From Cryptomeria japonica (taxonomy: Eukaryota > Streptophyta > Pinopsida > Cupressales > Cupressaceae): DNA of 60,000 bases. Position 1 is the stretch's first letter; each line of letters begins with the position of its first letter. The notes beneath the pieces were generated by a model. That model ran no database searches. It was not told the origin of the DNA and saw only the letters and a program-made list of their open reading frames with translations. This document shows, in pieces, positions 45,715-57,867 of this stretch. The stretch covers positions 45,649,517 to 45,709,516 of the forward strand of contig NC_081411.1 in the NCBI RefSeq assembly GCF_030272615.1. The letters are read 5' to 3'. A program made the position numbers and the translations under genes.

Positions 45715-47056
45715 GCCTAGAGACTGGCAACCTTTAATTTCTGCCAACTCATTTGCAGCACTCAATAGAAAGGCAGTCGGTTCTCAAGACAAATATGTCC
45801 GGATTTCTGATGGAATAAAAATGTATATTATCGGGCTCATACGATGCAAATCTGGTGATTTTAACCTAACCAGCTTCGACAGCCATGCAACATGAAATAA
45901 TCCTTGTCACTAAAATTGAAGTTATTATGAGTAAGTGTGATTAAGAGAGGAGAGGTCGCTGTCTTTGACAGTATTTGTCGATCACGTAAGAGGTGCAATT
46001 AGATGTGCTCAGAGCGGCCTTTAACACCGCGTGACAGTAGCTATACGTACGTACATCTCTTTTTCTGTCGAAGAAATATGATTTCGACTTGCTACCTGTT
46101 TTTCTTTCAGCTTTATAAATCAAGAGATTTTAATTTGCTACCTATTTTCTTTTCGGCTCTTTTTCTTCGTAGTTTTCAATTATGTGATTGTTTTGTTCAG
46201 TATAAAAAATAATTTCAATGTGTTTTTTATAAAGAGTTGTAAGTGAAGTATTTAGATTTGATCATCTCAAGTGATTAGTCTTTCACACATATATAAAGCA
46301 CCCAAGGTTTTGATTTTGGTTTTTTTTTCTTACATTCTAATAAATATTATTTATTTAATAATATCAAGATAAAAATAGTACAATATTCAAGTAAAAGCGA
46401 AGAGTGTTAGAGAGACACATTTACATAGTTTAATTACATAAAGTCCAAACAAAAGATTAAGTTCAATCAAAGCATCAGAAGCTACTATGTTTCCAAAAGA
46501 AGGGGACATTCACCATCTAGTTTTCCCCAAACATTACAAATGTTGACATAATCATTTGACTCCAACATAATGATTGCACCTTCTTTTTCAAAAAGGTTCT
46601 CTACAAGCTACTAAGAGGAGAATTGACAAATAGCGAGAGCCAGTCAAGGGATCTTGTCTAATTCAACCAACAAAAATACCTCCTCTCATACCAAAAGAGG
46701 AAGACGAATCTCTTCCCAAACACTGCTGGTTGTGATTGTACCTTGAAGACTAGTTAAATCCACTCTTATGCCCACATTAAGGACAGGATGGTTACAAAGG
46801 ACTCTAGCAATACCATAGAGGGTATTCCCCCAATGATATAATAGCTCCCAGATGAGAAACCTCAAATACAAATATATGAGGGTCCATTTGGATCCACATA
46901 AGAACATTAGAATAGATCATGGCTTTATAGTAAAGATACAAAATTGTGTAACACGTTTGGCCTTCATGTCAAATGCACCAAGAAAAGTAGGCTAATTTAG
47001 GTACCATAATTGCCTTCTAGATATACTCTAATTTGTGATGTCATGCCCCAAAAAAA
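45715..47056. promoter_or_regulatory. Upstream region of peptide gene 4
   Basis: Homologous to 15425-16632 but retaining a segment of about 72 bp (around 45957-46031) that unit 2 lacks and unit 6 keeps. The segment holds a TTGAC core, an ACGT core (tcacgtaa) and a direct repeat tgacagta at 45966-45973 and 46032-46039. tacgtacgta follows at about 46044. A 73-codon minus-strand frame (46686-46907) is unidentified and broken in the other copies. Confidence 0.5.
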
Positions 47057-47335
47057 CATCAGCATTATTGCTAATTTTGCATCTTTGTGGCCAGATCCAA
47101 ATCCAGTGAATTGTCCTCTTCACCTTTAATTGCGGGGTATGCGTCTGGATATGTACCTGGATATGCACCTGCGATTTCTGCTTTTGATGCACCTACACTT
47201 TGAACTAGCTTCGCAGAGGATAGGGCTTCAGGTATGACGGCCTTCGACGTCGCTTCATTCATCCCTGATCCTTGAAGCCAGTGCCTATTGAATCGGGATT
47301 GGCGTGTGTGCCCATCCGTGCATGTGTTGGCTTTC
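47057..47335 (-). other. Foreign, GC-richer open segment inserted in copy B (possible captured exon)
   Basis: About 280 bp with no counterpart in unit 2 or unit 6, which both carry a pyrimidine-rich tract here. The composition is visibly more GC-rich than the rest of the window. A minus-strand frame (47388-47071, 105 codons) is open through it and reads Ala/Ser/Lys-rich sequence, with a repeated AYPGTYPDAYP motif and an acidic end (EEDNSLDLDLATKMQN). I do not recognise the protein. The features suit a host-gene fragment picked up by a transposon, but an intron-containing or non-coding source is not excluded. Confidence 0.45.
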
Positions 47336-47639
47336 AGAGCTTTAGGGATGCCTATCCCCAACCATTGATGTCCGCTTTTAGGGATCAAGCATCAAGGGTA
47401 CGGAGTGCACATACCTCTATGTGCATACAATAACCTCGACCCTAGATAGGGGATGAACCACTTACTTACTACCCAAAGTGCATTTAATGCACTCAAGTTC
47501 TATAAAGATGTCTAGTTTGAAGGAGTGTCAAGAACCCCTAATTTTTGTCAAAGATACTCAAAGGTATTTTTTTCCAGTGCCTTGGTCAGGATGTCTACAA
47601 TATAATCCTTTGTAGGTATATATTCCAATGTGAATTCTT

Positions 47640-49120
47640 TCTTTGAAACTTTCTCTCTTTAGAAATTATTCCAAATAGATATGTATTCATTCCTTGAGTG
47701 CGTTACTGGATTCTTTAAAATATAAATTGCACTTGTGTTGTTACACATAGTAGAAATTGCCTCATCACACATCACCTTGATATCTCTGAGAGTTTGCTTC
47801 GTCCACATGACTTCAGTGCAAAAAAATACTATTGCAATATATTCTGCATGTGTAGTAGATAATGACACCAAATCCTACCTTTTTGTCAACCAAGAGACCA
47901 ATCTATCACCCAAGAAAAGTGCACCACAACTTCAACTTCTTTTATCATTAGCACATATGACCCAATCAACATTTGCATATGCTTTCAAAGTGAAATCGTC
48001 ATTCTTCTTGTGCAAGAAAACAAAATCAAGAGTCCCTCTCAAATATCTTAATATCCTTTTCAATGCTTGATCATGTGATTGCTATGGACTAGGTTGATAT
48101 TTGGCAACCAAATAGATAACATGCATAATATGTAGTCTTCAAGTAATCAAATATAATAATCCTCCAATCATAGGCCTGTACTATTTCAAAAAAACTTCCA
48201 GAGATCCATCATCCTTACTTAGCTTGCAACTAGTGGTCATAAGGGTTCCAGTTGGTTTATAATTCTCCATACCAAATTTCTTTAGCATCTACTTGATATA
48301 CTTGATCTAAAAATTGAAAATACCATATTCTAATTGAGTCACTTCAAGACCAAGCAAAAATGATAATTCACCAATCATTGACATCTCAAATTCTTTATGC
48401 ATTTCTTCAAGAATCTCTTACAGACACTATCATCTCCTCCAAAAATAATATCATCAACAATACACTACAACTATTAACAATTTATCACCTTTAACTTAAA
48501 AATAAAGATTATTATTTATTGTACCTTTCTTAAAATTATGTTGTGACAAATAGTTATCCAACCTTCATACTAGCCTCTATGAGCTTGCTTGTGTCCATAG
48601 AGTGCCTTCTTAAGTTTGCAAACCATATCTATATCTTTTGTCAACTGAAACCTATATGGTTATTCAATATACACCTCTTCTTCTAGTTCTACATTCAAGA
48701 ATGTTGACTTTACATCAATCTGATATACCCTAATGTTCTTATATTTAGCATATTCAAGAAACATCCTTATAGCTTCCATCCTAGCTACTAGAGTAGAAAG
48801 TCTCCTTCAAGTCTATAGCTTCAACTTGTGAAAAACCTTTACAAGCTAGTCATGCCTTGTTTCTTGTGACTTCTCCATCTTTATTCAAGTTATTTTGGAG
48901 AACCTACTTTTTTCCTAGATCACATTGTTGTCGATTGATCAAGGTACGAATTCCCATGTCTAATTCTTTTCTATCTGATTTAGATACTCTTCAATTGCTT
49001 CCATCCAACCTTAATCCTTGTTATCTTCTACAAAAAAAAAAAATCTCCACCTAAGATAGGAAACAAAAGTTTGCTTCTTCATTAGTCTCGACAAGTCTTC
49101 TTCTTGTCTAAAATTATGTC
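47640..49120 (-). pseudogene. Ty1/copia reverse transcriptase and RNase H (copia-1)
   Basis: Minus-strand translation gives, in order, the RT start (KSTFLNVELEEEVYIE and KLKKALYG), the YVDD region near 48450-48460 disrupted by one inserted T after the Tyr codon, KFGMENYKPTGT, GDRLVSWL, and the RNase H core LSTTHAEYIAI (47871-47659) with CNNTSAIYILKNPVTHSR. Many stops and frameshifts make it non-coding. Confidence 0.8.
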
Positions 49121-50450
49121 TTTGTCTCCAATGATCTTATCTTATGAGTGGCTCTTCCACACATAATTTTTAGGTCTCTTAGGTGCTTGTTTAGGTTCCT
49201 TCTCTTCTACATTTGTCTCTTATTTGTCTTTCATAACTTGTTTCCTTTCTACAATAACAAGGAAATCTTCTATCTCATCCTTGGGCTCAAGTCCAACATG
49301 ATTCAATTCTTCAACTAATTTGGCATTCATACTCTCTACAATCTTATTTAGCCTTTTGTTGTAAGATTGGTAAGTCTTGCTCTTTGTAGACTATCCCAAG
49401 AATATTCCTTCCTCTGATCTTGCCTCAAACTTTCCCAAATCCTCTTCATCTCTTGTTATGTAGAACTTGTTTCCAAATATTTTAAAATACTTGATAGTAG
49501 TTGATCTTTTATGTCATATCTCATAAAGATGTCTTTGTGTGATTCACTTTTACATGTACCGGATTGAGAATATATACAACATTATGCATAGAATCTTTCT
49601 AATATACATTAGGTAAGTTAGCCTATTTCAACATAGTTATAGACATCTGTACAACAATCTAAGTCTTTATTTGGACCCATCCATTCTACTAAGGAGTCGT
49701 AGGTGTAGATAATTGCCCTTTAATACCATATTCTTCACAAAATTTATCATAATTCATTTAATGTAAAATCTCCTCATCTATCAGACCACAAACGCTTTAT
49801 TTTAGCATCAATTTGACTCCCAATCATAGATTTGAATACCTTAAATCTATCAAATGATCTAGAATTTTGTTTTAATAAAGTAACCTATGCCATTCTAGAA
49901 TAATCATCAATAAGCAACATAATATAACTTTCACCATTTAGTCCTCTTGTCCTCATCGGTCCACATTGATGTGTATGAAGCAAATCCAACATCCTTATGG
50001 TTTAGAATATTATTTGTTCTTTATTTTTCCCATCTAACATTCCTTTCATGCTATATGAGCATGTTTGATAATCTCTTGCAAATAACTCATGACATGAGTA
50101 GAACCAATCTTTACCGTGTTGTCAAAGTTAACATGTCCCAACCTTTTGTTCCATAATCAACATTTACTAGTACCATGTGCCACCAAATATCTACTTCCTC
50201 TATTTTCCTTCAAATAATAGACATTCCCATTTGTTCTTATACCTTCTACAACTCATAATTTGTAACCTCATATTTTGATCTCACATTCAAACCAACAAAA
50301 TATGACCTTGTAGCCTTTACTACACATCAGAATAACACTAAAAATATTATGCCTCAAACCTTTAACATAGTAAAAATCATTTGTCTTATACTTGCCATCA
50401 ATGGTTATGATCCCTTTACCACAAATAGGTACAACCTCATCACCATCAAA
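49121..50450 (-). pseudogene. Copia-1 integrase region
   Basis: Decayed minus-strand reading includes the integrase core and C-terminus (for example ICFIHINVDR, then LKMI/IGSQIDAKIKRLWSDR around 49780-49830, and GWVQIKT after it). The order between RT and protease is that of Ty1/copia (protease, integrase, RT, RNase H). Stops occur every few dozen codons. Confidence 0.65.
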
Positions 50451-51628
50451 CTTTACTGATCCACCACTAGTCTTTTTAAAGTTTATGAACTTTTTCTATC
50501 ACCTGTCATATGATTTGAGCATCCAAAATCAATTATCCAAGCTTTAGGTACCACTTTTGTATGTAGTGCAGTCTTCATAGTTATTGATCTTTCACTCTTA
50601 TTTTCATCATGTGTAATACCAGACCTTTCAATATCCTTTTATTCTATGGATAAAAACAACAATTCTTCATTTGAGTCATCACCAACTTTATCTTCAGTGG
50701 ATTAGGTATACACTGAACAAAAACTCTTTTTCAAATTATCTTTATCATCTACTCTTTTGTTTTTGTCATCTCTCCTATAATTATCTTTTCTCTTGTTATC
50801 ATCATCTGATAGCTTATAGTTGTCCTCCTCAAAAGTACATGTAAAACCATAATGACCAATTCTTCCACAATTAAAGCATTTAAAGGGAAACTTACCTTTT
50901 TATTTATTGGATCCTTTCTTCAATCTTCTTACAAAGTTTTCTCCCACTCCATCCATGTCATTGCTTGTTTCATATTCATCTTCATTATTTATGCTAACTT
51001 TGAGTGTTGCTTCTTCTCATTGTGTTTCTCACTAAGTTCTAAAGTTTTAAAGGCATAGAGTGATTGATAGAGCTGACCCAAAGTATATTTATTCATGTCA
51101 TGACTTTCTTCCATGGAATACTTCTTAGGATTATAGCACTTAGCCAGTGTTCTCATCACTTTTGTCACAACTACACTTTCTTTTATTTTTCCACCAATAC
51201 CGGTAATTGTATTGACCATCTTATTAACTCAGTGGTGGTAACCTTAAATGTTATCACCTTCAAACATTCTTGGTATCTCAAATCTATGATTTATATTTTT
51301 CATTTTGACTTGCTTGATGTTCTAATATCCTTAATAAATGTTTCTCAATTTATCCAAAATTTACTTTACACTTGTGCATCCATTGATCTTAAAAAATAAT
51401 TGATTTAGTCAAAATAATAACAAGTATATTGCTTTCCTTGGTATTATTTTCATGTTTCTTGATCTCATCCATAGTAGTAGGACCACCATTTGGATCAATA
51501 TAAATAGTTTTCATAATGTCTGATATTCCAAGTGACGAATAATTCAAATGATATTCCATCTGTGACTTCAAAGAAGAGTAATTTGTGCTATGAAACATTG
51601 GTAACTTGAAATAGATGTCTTGCACCAT
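50451..51628 (-). pseudogene. Copia-1 gag and protease
   Basis: From ATG at 51628: FKLPMFHSTNYSSLKSQME, the copia gag start. Then VNTITGIGGKI and SVVVTKVMRTL (51219-50989). Then an intact CCHC zinc knuckle CFNCGRIGHYGFTC (50837-50878). The protease site follows as AWIIDFGCSNHMTG, in which the expected D-S-G is D-F-G (50522-50530), so the active site is altered. Frames are broken between these blocks. Confidence 0.8.
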
Positions 51629-51669
51629 CCTGAACCTTCCTTAAGAAGTTAAGATTATATTAGAGGAGC

Positions 51670-51690
51670 CATTCTTTGATATCAATTGTT
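51670..51690 (-). promoter_or_regulatory. Primer-binding site of copia-1, initiator-Met tRNA type
   Basis: The minus strand reads ttgatatcaaagaatggc, a decayed form of the usual copia PBS (TGGTATCAGAGC), about 40-55 bases before the gag ATG and next to the LTR-like end at 51687. Confidence 0.55.
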
Positions 51691-52325
51691 AACGCACCAC
51701 AAGACTAAAAGTGGGGATGAACTGGTTTGAACCTTAAAACAACTTAGTTATAACCCTTTAAACTTCAAATCACAATTAACTTATCTTTGTAAGTATGAAC
51801 ATAAAACCATAAAGAATAACACAAACAAGAACACCAAATTTATTTGGAATTCCCAAGAAGGCAAAAACCACAGTGAGAATCACTTTCACAATTTGAATAA
51901 CTAATTACAAACTTTTATGCTCAAGGCTAAGGAGCTCACTCGATCTCATTGAACTTGTAGGACTAAGGCGCACAACCTTAGGGCAAGATATGAAGGACTT
52001 GTATTACCGAGGTGCAAAATATCAGGGCAAGATACAAAGAATATATAGGATGCCAAATGACTCATTATCTTATGGAAGGTATAGGGAAATAATGAATTGA
52101 GATGAACAAAATCTCATAATCATGAAACTGTCCTTGAACCACCATGTCAAGCAAAGAATATCATAACAAACATATATCATTATATTCACTATCTTAGTAC
52201 ATTGTCACACTAAAGATATGATTATCAAAGCTCATCACAAACATAAATTCACACTTCTCATCCTTCACTTGTGCTTGCATATCATTCACATTCAATTCAC
52301 AACAATCATCTACACAATTTAAAGA
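51687..52325 (-). repeat. Presumed 5' LTR of copia-1
   Basis: Begins on the plus strand with TGTTAACGC directly next to the PBS and is non-coding. Its outer end is placed just before peptide-unit homology resumes at about 52337. I could not find its 3' partner near 47.0-47.6 kb, so the LTR call rests on position. Confidence 0.45.
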
Positions 52326-52336
52326 TCCGTGTTTCT

Positions 52337-54230
52337 ATTTATGCAAGGTGGACCTCATATATAATATCCTAAAAAGTGGAAACCTTTAATTTATGCCAAC
52401 TCATTTTCATGAATGAATAATGTGGCGGTTGATTCTCATACGATACAGATTTGGTTATTTTAACCTAACAATCTTCAAGAGCCATGTAACATGAAGTAAT
52501 CCTTATCATTAAAATTTAAGTTACTATGAGTAAATGTGATTGAGAGAGGAGAGATCATTGTATTTGAAAATTTTTGTCAATCACATAGGAGGTGCAATTG
52601 GATGTGCTTAGAGAGGCCTTTAACATCACATGACAATTGTTATATTCACGTACATCTTAGGTTCTATCATGGAACTAAATGTTCAAAGTTTTGCAAAAGA
52701 GAGTTTTTTTCAATCGTAGTAGTATGATTTCAACTTGCTACCTATTTTTCTCTCAGCTATATAAAAAAGATAATTTTGATTGGCTACCTATTTTATTTTT
52801 TCTAGTTTTCATTTATGTAATTGCTTTATTCAATATAAAAAATATTCTTTATTTTTCTTTACATCAAGAGTTATAAGTGAATTATTTAGATGTGTTCTCA
52901 CAAAAATGATTCAACTAATTAGTCTTTCCACACATACATAAAGCACCCAAAGTTTTGGTTATTTTTTTGTTTTTAATAAATATTATCTAGTTAATTTATC
53001 AAGATAAAAATAGTACAATATTCAAGTAAAAGGGGATAGTGTTAGAGAGGAACATTTACATATTTTAATTACACAAAGTCCAAATAAATGACTAATCTCA
53101 ATCAAAGTGTGAGAATCTATTATGATTCCATAAGAAGGGGTTATTCATCATCTAGCTTTCACCAAACATTCCCAATGTCAACATAATCATTTGACTCCAA
53201 GCTAGTGAGTGCACCTTCGTTTTCAAGATGGGTTTCCATATAGAGAAATGAGGGATAGCTAGAGCTAGTCAAGGGAACTTGTCTAATTCAACCAACAAAA
53301 ATACCTCCTCTCCCACAAAAAGAGGAAGAGGAATATACTCTTAAACACTATTGGTTGTGATTGTACCTTGAAGACTAGATAGATCCACTCTTATGCCCAC
53401 TTTTAGAAGATGATGGTTACAAAGGAATCTAGCAATAGTATAAGGCGTACTCCCCCAATAATATAATAGCTGCTAGATGAGAAACCTCAAATGAAAATTT
53501 ATGATGGTCCATTTGGATCCACATAAGAACATTAGAATAGATCATGGATTTATAGTAAAGATACAAAATTGTGTCACAATTTTGGTCTTGATACCAAATA
53601 CACCAAGTAAAGTAGGCTAATTTAGGTGTCATAATTCCATTCTAAATATACGAGATTTTTTTATGCCAAGTCCCAAAAAAAGATTAAAATCAATAATATA
53701 GATTAATTTGATTTGGTATAGAAAGATGAGGGAAAGGCACTGTTAAATGCTAAGAAATCTTTAATTATGAAAAAGTATATTTATGTACTTGTTGTACCTT
53801 TACAACTCACTTCCTATTTTGTCAATCGATAAGGTTGTGACCCCCTTTTCCTCTTTTGGCCTTGCCCTTTTCCTTCCTTTACTTTCCTTTCTTTCTTTCT
53901 TTCCTTCTTTATCTCCACTTTTAATTGTTTCTTCTATCCCATTTCAAGCATTTGAGGATTTAGGTTACTTATTGATTGTTCCCTTCTAGGAGCCAGGTAA
54001 CCTTGATGCCCAACCCTCGAGCATTTCTTTTGCGCTGGCTATTTGAGATTGAGGGATTCATATCCCCAACCATTGATGCCTCCTTATAAGGATTGAGCAT
54101 CAGGGGTACCAAGTGCACGTACCTTTATGTTCATTCAATACCCCCGACCCTTGATATGGGCTGGCCCCCCTACCTACAACCCAAAGTGCATTTAGTGCAC
54201 TCGAGTTCTATAAAGATGTCTAGTTTTAAG
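52337..54230 (-). pseudogene. Promoter-only fossil of a peptide unit (unit 6)
   Basis: Aligns with the TATA box and upstream DNA of the intact genes: TATA region at 52356-52368, the taatttatgccaactcattt block, the segment missing from unit 2 (52552-52630), and the pyrimidine-rich tract at 53840-53930. The coding part that should lie below 52337 is absent and replaced by copia-1 LTR DNA. This is the oldest-looking copy. A 67-codon minus-strand frame at 53429-53632 parallels the unidentified distal frame in unit 5. Confidence 0.65.
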
Positions 54231-54299
54231 GAGAAAGGATGTATAATTTCCATCAAAGATAGTCAAAGGTATTTTTTTCTAGTGCCTTGGAGAATATGT

Positions 54300-56190
54300 A
54301 GATGTAATCTGATCATTTGTAGGTACATATTCCAATCTGACTTCTTTCTCTGTAACCTTTTCTCTTCAGAAATTATGTCAAATATATATGAGTTTATTCC
54401 TTGAATGCATTACTAGATTCTTTAAAATATTAATTACACTTGTATTGTCACACATAAGAAGAATTTCCTCATCATAGATCACGTTGATATCTTTGAGAGT
54501 TGGTTTCATCCACATGATGTGAGTACAACAAGAGGCTATTACAATATATTTTACATCTCCAATAGATAATAGAACTGAATCCTATTTTTTCCAACCAAGA
54601 GACCAATCTATCTCCCAACAAAAGTGTAACACCACTCGTATTTCTTCTATCATCAACATATTGAGCCCAATCAACATATGTGTATTCTTTTAGAGTGAAA
54701 TCATCATTCTTCTTGTACAACAAATAAAAATTAGGAGTCCTTCTTAAATATCTAAATATCCTCTTCACTCCTTGATCATATCATTATTTTGGGCTAGCTG
54801 ATATCGGGGAACCAAATAGACAACATGCATAATATCTAGTCTTGACACACTCATATATAATAATCCTCCAATCATAGACTTGTAGTATTCCTAACCAACA
54901 TCAAGAGATCCATCATCCTTACTTAGCCTTCGAAAGTCATAGGGGTTCTAATTAGTTTACAATTCTCCATACCAAACTTCTTTAGCATCTCCCTGATATA
55001 CTTTATCTAAGAAATGAAAATAGCATCTTCTAATCAAGTGACTTGAAGTCCAAGGAAAAAGGATAATTCAACAATCATTGACATATCAAATATTTTATGC
55101 ATTTATTTTGAAAATCTCTTATAGACACTATGACATCATCAACATACACAACAAATATTTATAGTTTACCACCTTTTAGTTAAAAATAAAGATTATTATC
55201 TATTTTACCTTTCTTGAAGTTATGTTGTGACAAAAACATATCCAACTTTCATACTAGGCTCTAGGAGATTTCTTGAGACCATAGAGTGCCTTCTTGAGTT
55301 TGCAGACTATATCTAGACCTTTTAACAATTAAAACCCATCTGGTTGTTCAATATACACCTCTTCCTCTAGTTCTCCATTCAAGAATACTAACTTTACATC
55401 CATCTAATATACCTTAAAGTTCTTATATGTAGGATATTCAATAAACATCCTTATAGCTTCTATCCTAGCTACCAGAGAAAAAGTCTCCTTGAAGTCTATA
55501 CCTTCAACTTGTGAATAAACTTTACAAGATAGTCTTTCCTTGTTCCTTGTGATTTATCTATCTTCATTCAGGTTATTTACGAGGACCCACTTTGTTCCTA
55601 TCACATTCTTTTCCGTTGATCAAGGTACTGATTCCTATCTCTAATTCTTTTCTATTAGATTTAGATACTCTTTCATTGCTTTCATCCAACCTTCATCCTT
55701 GCTAACTTATACAAAAGTTTTTTTCTTCATCTAAGATAGGAAACAAAAAATTTCTCATTCATTAGTCTCAACAAGTCTTCTTGTCTAAAATTATTTGATT
55801 TTGTCTCCAATGATCTAGTCTAATGAATGGTTCTTCCACACATACTTTTCAGGTGTTTTAGGTGCTTCTTCAGGTTCTTTCTCTTCTACATTCGTCTCTT
55901 CTTTGTATTTCATAACTTCCTTCTCTTCCATAAGAACAAGGGCATATTCTATCTCAACCCTAGGTTCAAGTTCAACATGATTCCATTCTTCACTTAATTT
56001 GATATTAATACTTTCTACAATCTTCTTCATCATTTTGTTGTAGCATTGGTGAGAATTGCTCTTTGCAGAGTATTCTAACAATATTTCGTCATCTAATGTT
56101 GCATGATTAAAATTTCCCAAACATTCTTCATCTCTTGTTATGTAGCACTTATTTCTATATATTCTAAAATATCTAACAATAGTTGATCAT
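54300..56190 (-). pseudogene. Copia-1 family element in unit 6: RNase H, RT and the start of integrase
   Basis: Diverged copy of 47600-49540. It keeps an intact catalytic YVDD motif (55135-55146), then RYLRRTPNFYLLYKKNDDF and GDRLVSWL (54768-54472). The frame at 56120-55815 covers the integrase-RT spacer. Homology to copia-1 stops at about 56190, inside the integrase, where the LTR of copia-2 begins. Gag and the 5' end are missing. Confidence 0.72.
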
Positions 56191-56211
56191 CCATGTCATA
56201 TTGATGAATAA

Positions 56212-57588
56212 TGATGAACAATAGATACCCTAACTGGTACTGAGAGGGGGGGTGGGGTGAAGTACATTCAAAAACTTCTTTGCAACTTATCAATTTAAAA
56301 CAATGCTAACCGGTTGTCTTCATTACTAAACTTAACCATGGCAATATCAGTTAAACAGAGTAAAACCTCAGACAACATAAACTGGTAAAACTAAACCCTT
56401 TAGTTATATTCAATACTTAATAACTACTTCACCAAAAAAAAAACATGCATGTGGTGTGTCAACAATACCATAACCATTAGCTCTGCATGCATAATCACTT
56501 AAACAAAAAAAATGCACAACTCATGACACACATATTTTTCACATGGAAGCTTAAATGGGAAAAACCACGGTGGGGATGAATACCTACAAGCTTGTTTTTG
56601 AACTCTTTTGAAGCTCGCTATGTTAGGATCCTAGTCCAATTAAAGACTTTACAATAAGGTTCTGCCAAGAACTGATCCTGTTAAAGATCACCCAGTTAAG
56701 GGATGGCTATATACCTTGTTAAAGGTTACCTTGCTCGAGGATTTCAAGAACTCAATGAACTTGAGTCACTTGGTTGAAGGATTTATTAAGCCTGTTAAAG
56801 CTACCCGACAAAGGGATTTTCCTTCTGTTGAAATGGTTAGAAGACAACAGGTAAAACTTTGATCTAATAACAACACTATATGCTAAGGAAGATCCTTTTT
56901 AGTTCCTCTACTCTGCAACCACACTTTGCAGTTTTCTCTCTGGTCTAGCAAGTATCTCATCACTCGGATACACACACAATATTTTCCAACAACTTACAAT
57001 AACAAACATCATCGACCTTATAGACAACAATTAGGTTGGTAGCATAAACCCTAAACCTTAAGCATTTTAGGTTTACAATACAAGCGGTCCAATCCTGACC
57101 GTCCAAACACTTTGCATAGAGCAATACAATTTCAAACAGATCACTAGATAATCTGCATCATCCATTCTTCACCGCACATAGAAATCAGTAACTCATCATG
57201 CTTTCTTCTCATACCGCTAAGAAGAATGTTCATTCCTAAGGTAGACATTTAATGCAGCTAATATTCACATGGAAGATCCTCAAGGAAATCCTTCACGTGC
57301 ACAAGGCTGACGTGGTATCATGCTCTCATCTTCATCTCTTAGCTAACTCATCACAGAATATCATCGGTTGCATCACACAAGCGAGATTGCCAAACTGGAA
57401 ACCTTAGAGCTGAGACTACCAACCGATAGTCAAACTTAGTGAAACCCAGACACCGGTTCACTGCATCTCTTTATACGAGTTCACCAACTTCTTCCAATCC
57501 ATATACCGGTTCACTTGCACTTATTGCCATCAATGACAACATACACTATCATCATATCAACAAGATGTTGGTTCATCATATGCCAACA
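56212..57588 (-). repeat. 3' LTR of copia-2
   Basis: Plus-strand end gccaaca at 57588 is followed by the complement of a polypurine tract (atctccccctttgg at 57589-57602), which marks a minus-strand 3' LTR. A TATA box (minus-strand TATAAAG) lies at 57469-57475. The start is placed at tgatgaaca (56212), though 56202 is equally possible. It is about 1.38 kb long and contains several accggtt repeats. It is inserted into the copia-1-family element. Confidence 0.65.
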
Positions 57589-57867
57589 ATCTCCCCCTTT
57601 GGCATTGATGGCAATACTCAGTGTGGCATTACAACTATAAACATCATAGACTAGTGTATTCTACATCATTAGATATATTCTCTCCATACATCAAATATCT
57701 TCTCCCCATACATCAGATATCTTCTCCCCCTTTGACAACAATGCCAAAGTGGAGGCACAATCTTGCATTCTCCACTATGTTGCTCCCCCTATGGAGTAGC
57801 ATCCGTCAACACATCAATCCTGAAAGATTTGACACTGTAGTACCTGACTGATGTAGAGCACACAACT
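57589..57867 (-). other. Copia-2 polypurine tract and 3' non-coding spacer
   Basis: Repeated ctccccctt and catacatcagatatcttctc motifs lie between the LTR and the end of pol. The minus strand is purine-rich. Confidence 0.5.

Larger units (their letters stand above)
32786..47880. repeat. Recent segmental duplication, copy B
   Basis: Second copy of the 1-17516 region. It lacks the counterpart of 7885-10410 (about 2.5 kb). The 7885-8280 part of that missing DNA resembles the 3' flank of the intact peptide gene, so it is ancestral unit sequence, and copy B most simply suffered a deletion. Base differences and scattered indels across the whole length argue against an assembly artefact. Confidence 0.92.

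Noticed and set aside
47735-48070. 111-codon plus-strand ORF
   Set aside because: Shadow of the copia RNase H region, whose conserved motifs are on the minus strand.
53783-53989. 68-codon plus-strand hydrophobic ORF
   Set aside because: Pyrimidine-rich tract homologous to 16633-16975; composition effect.
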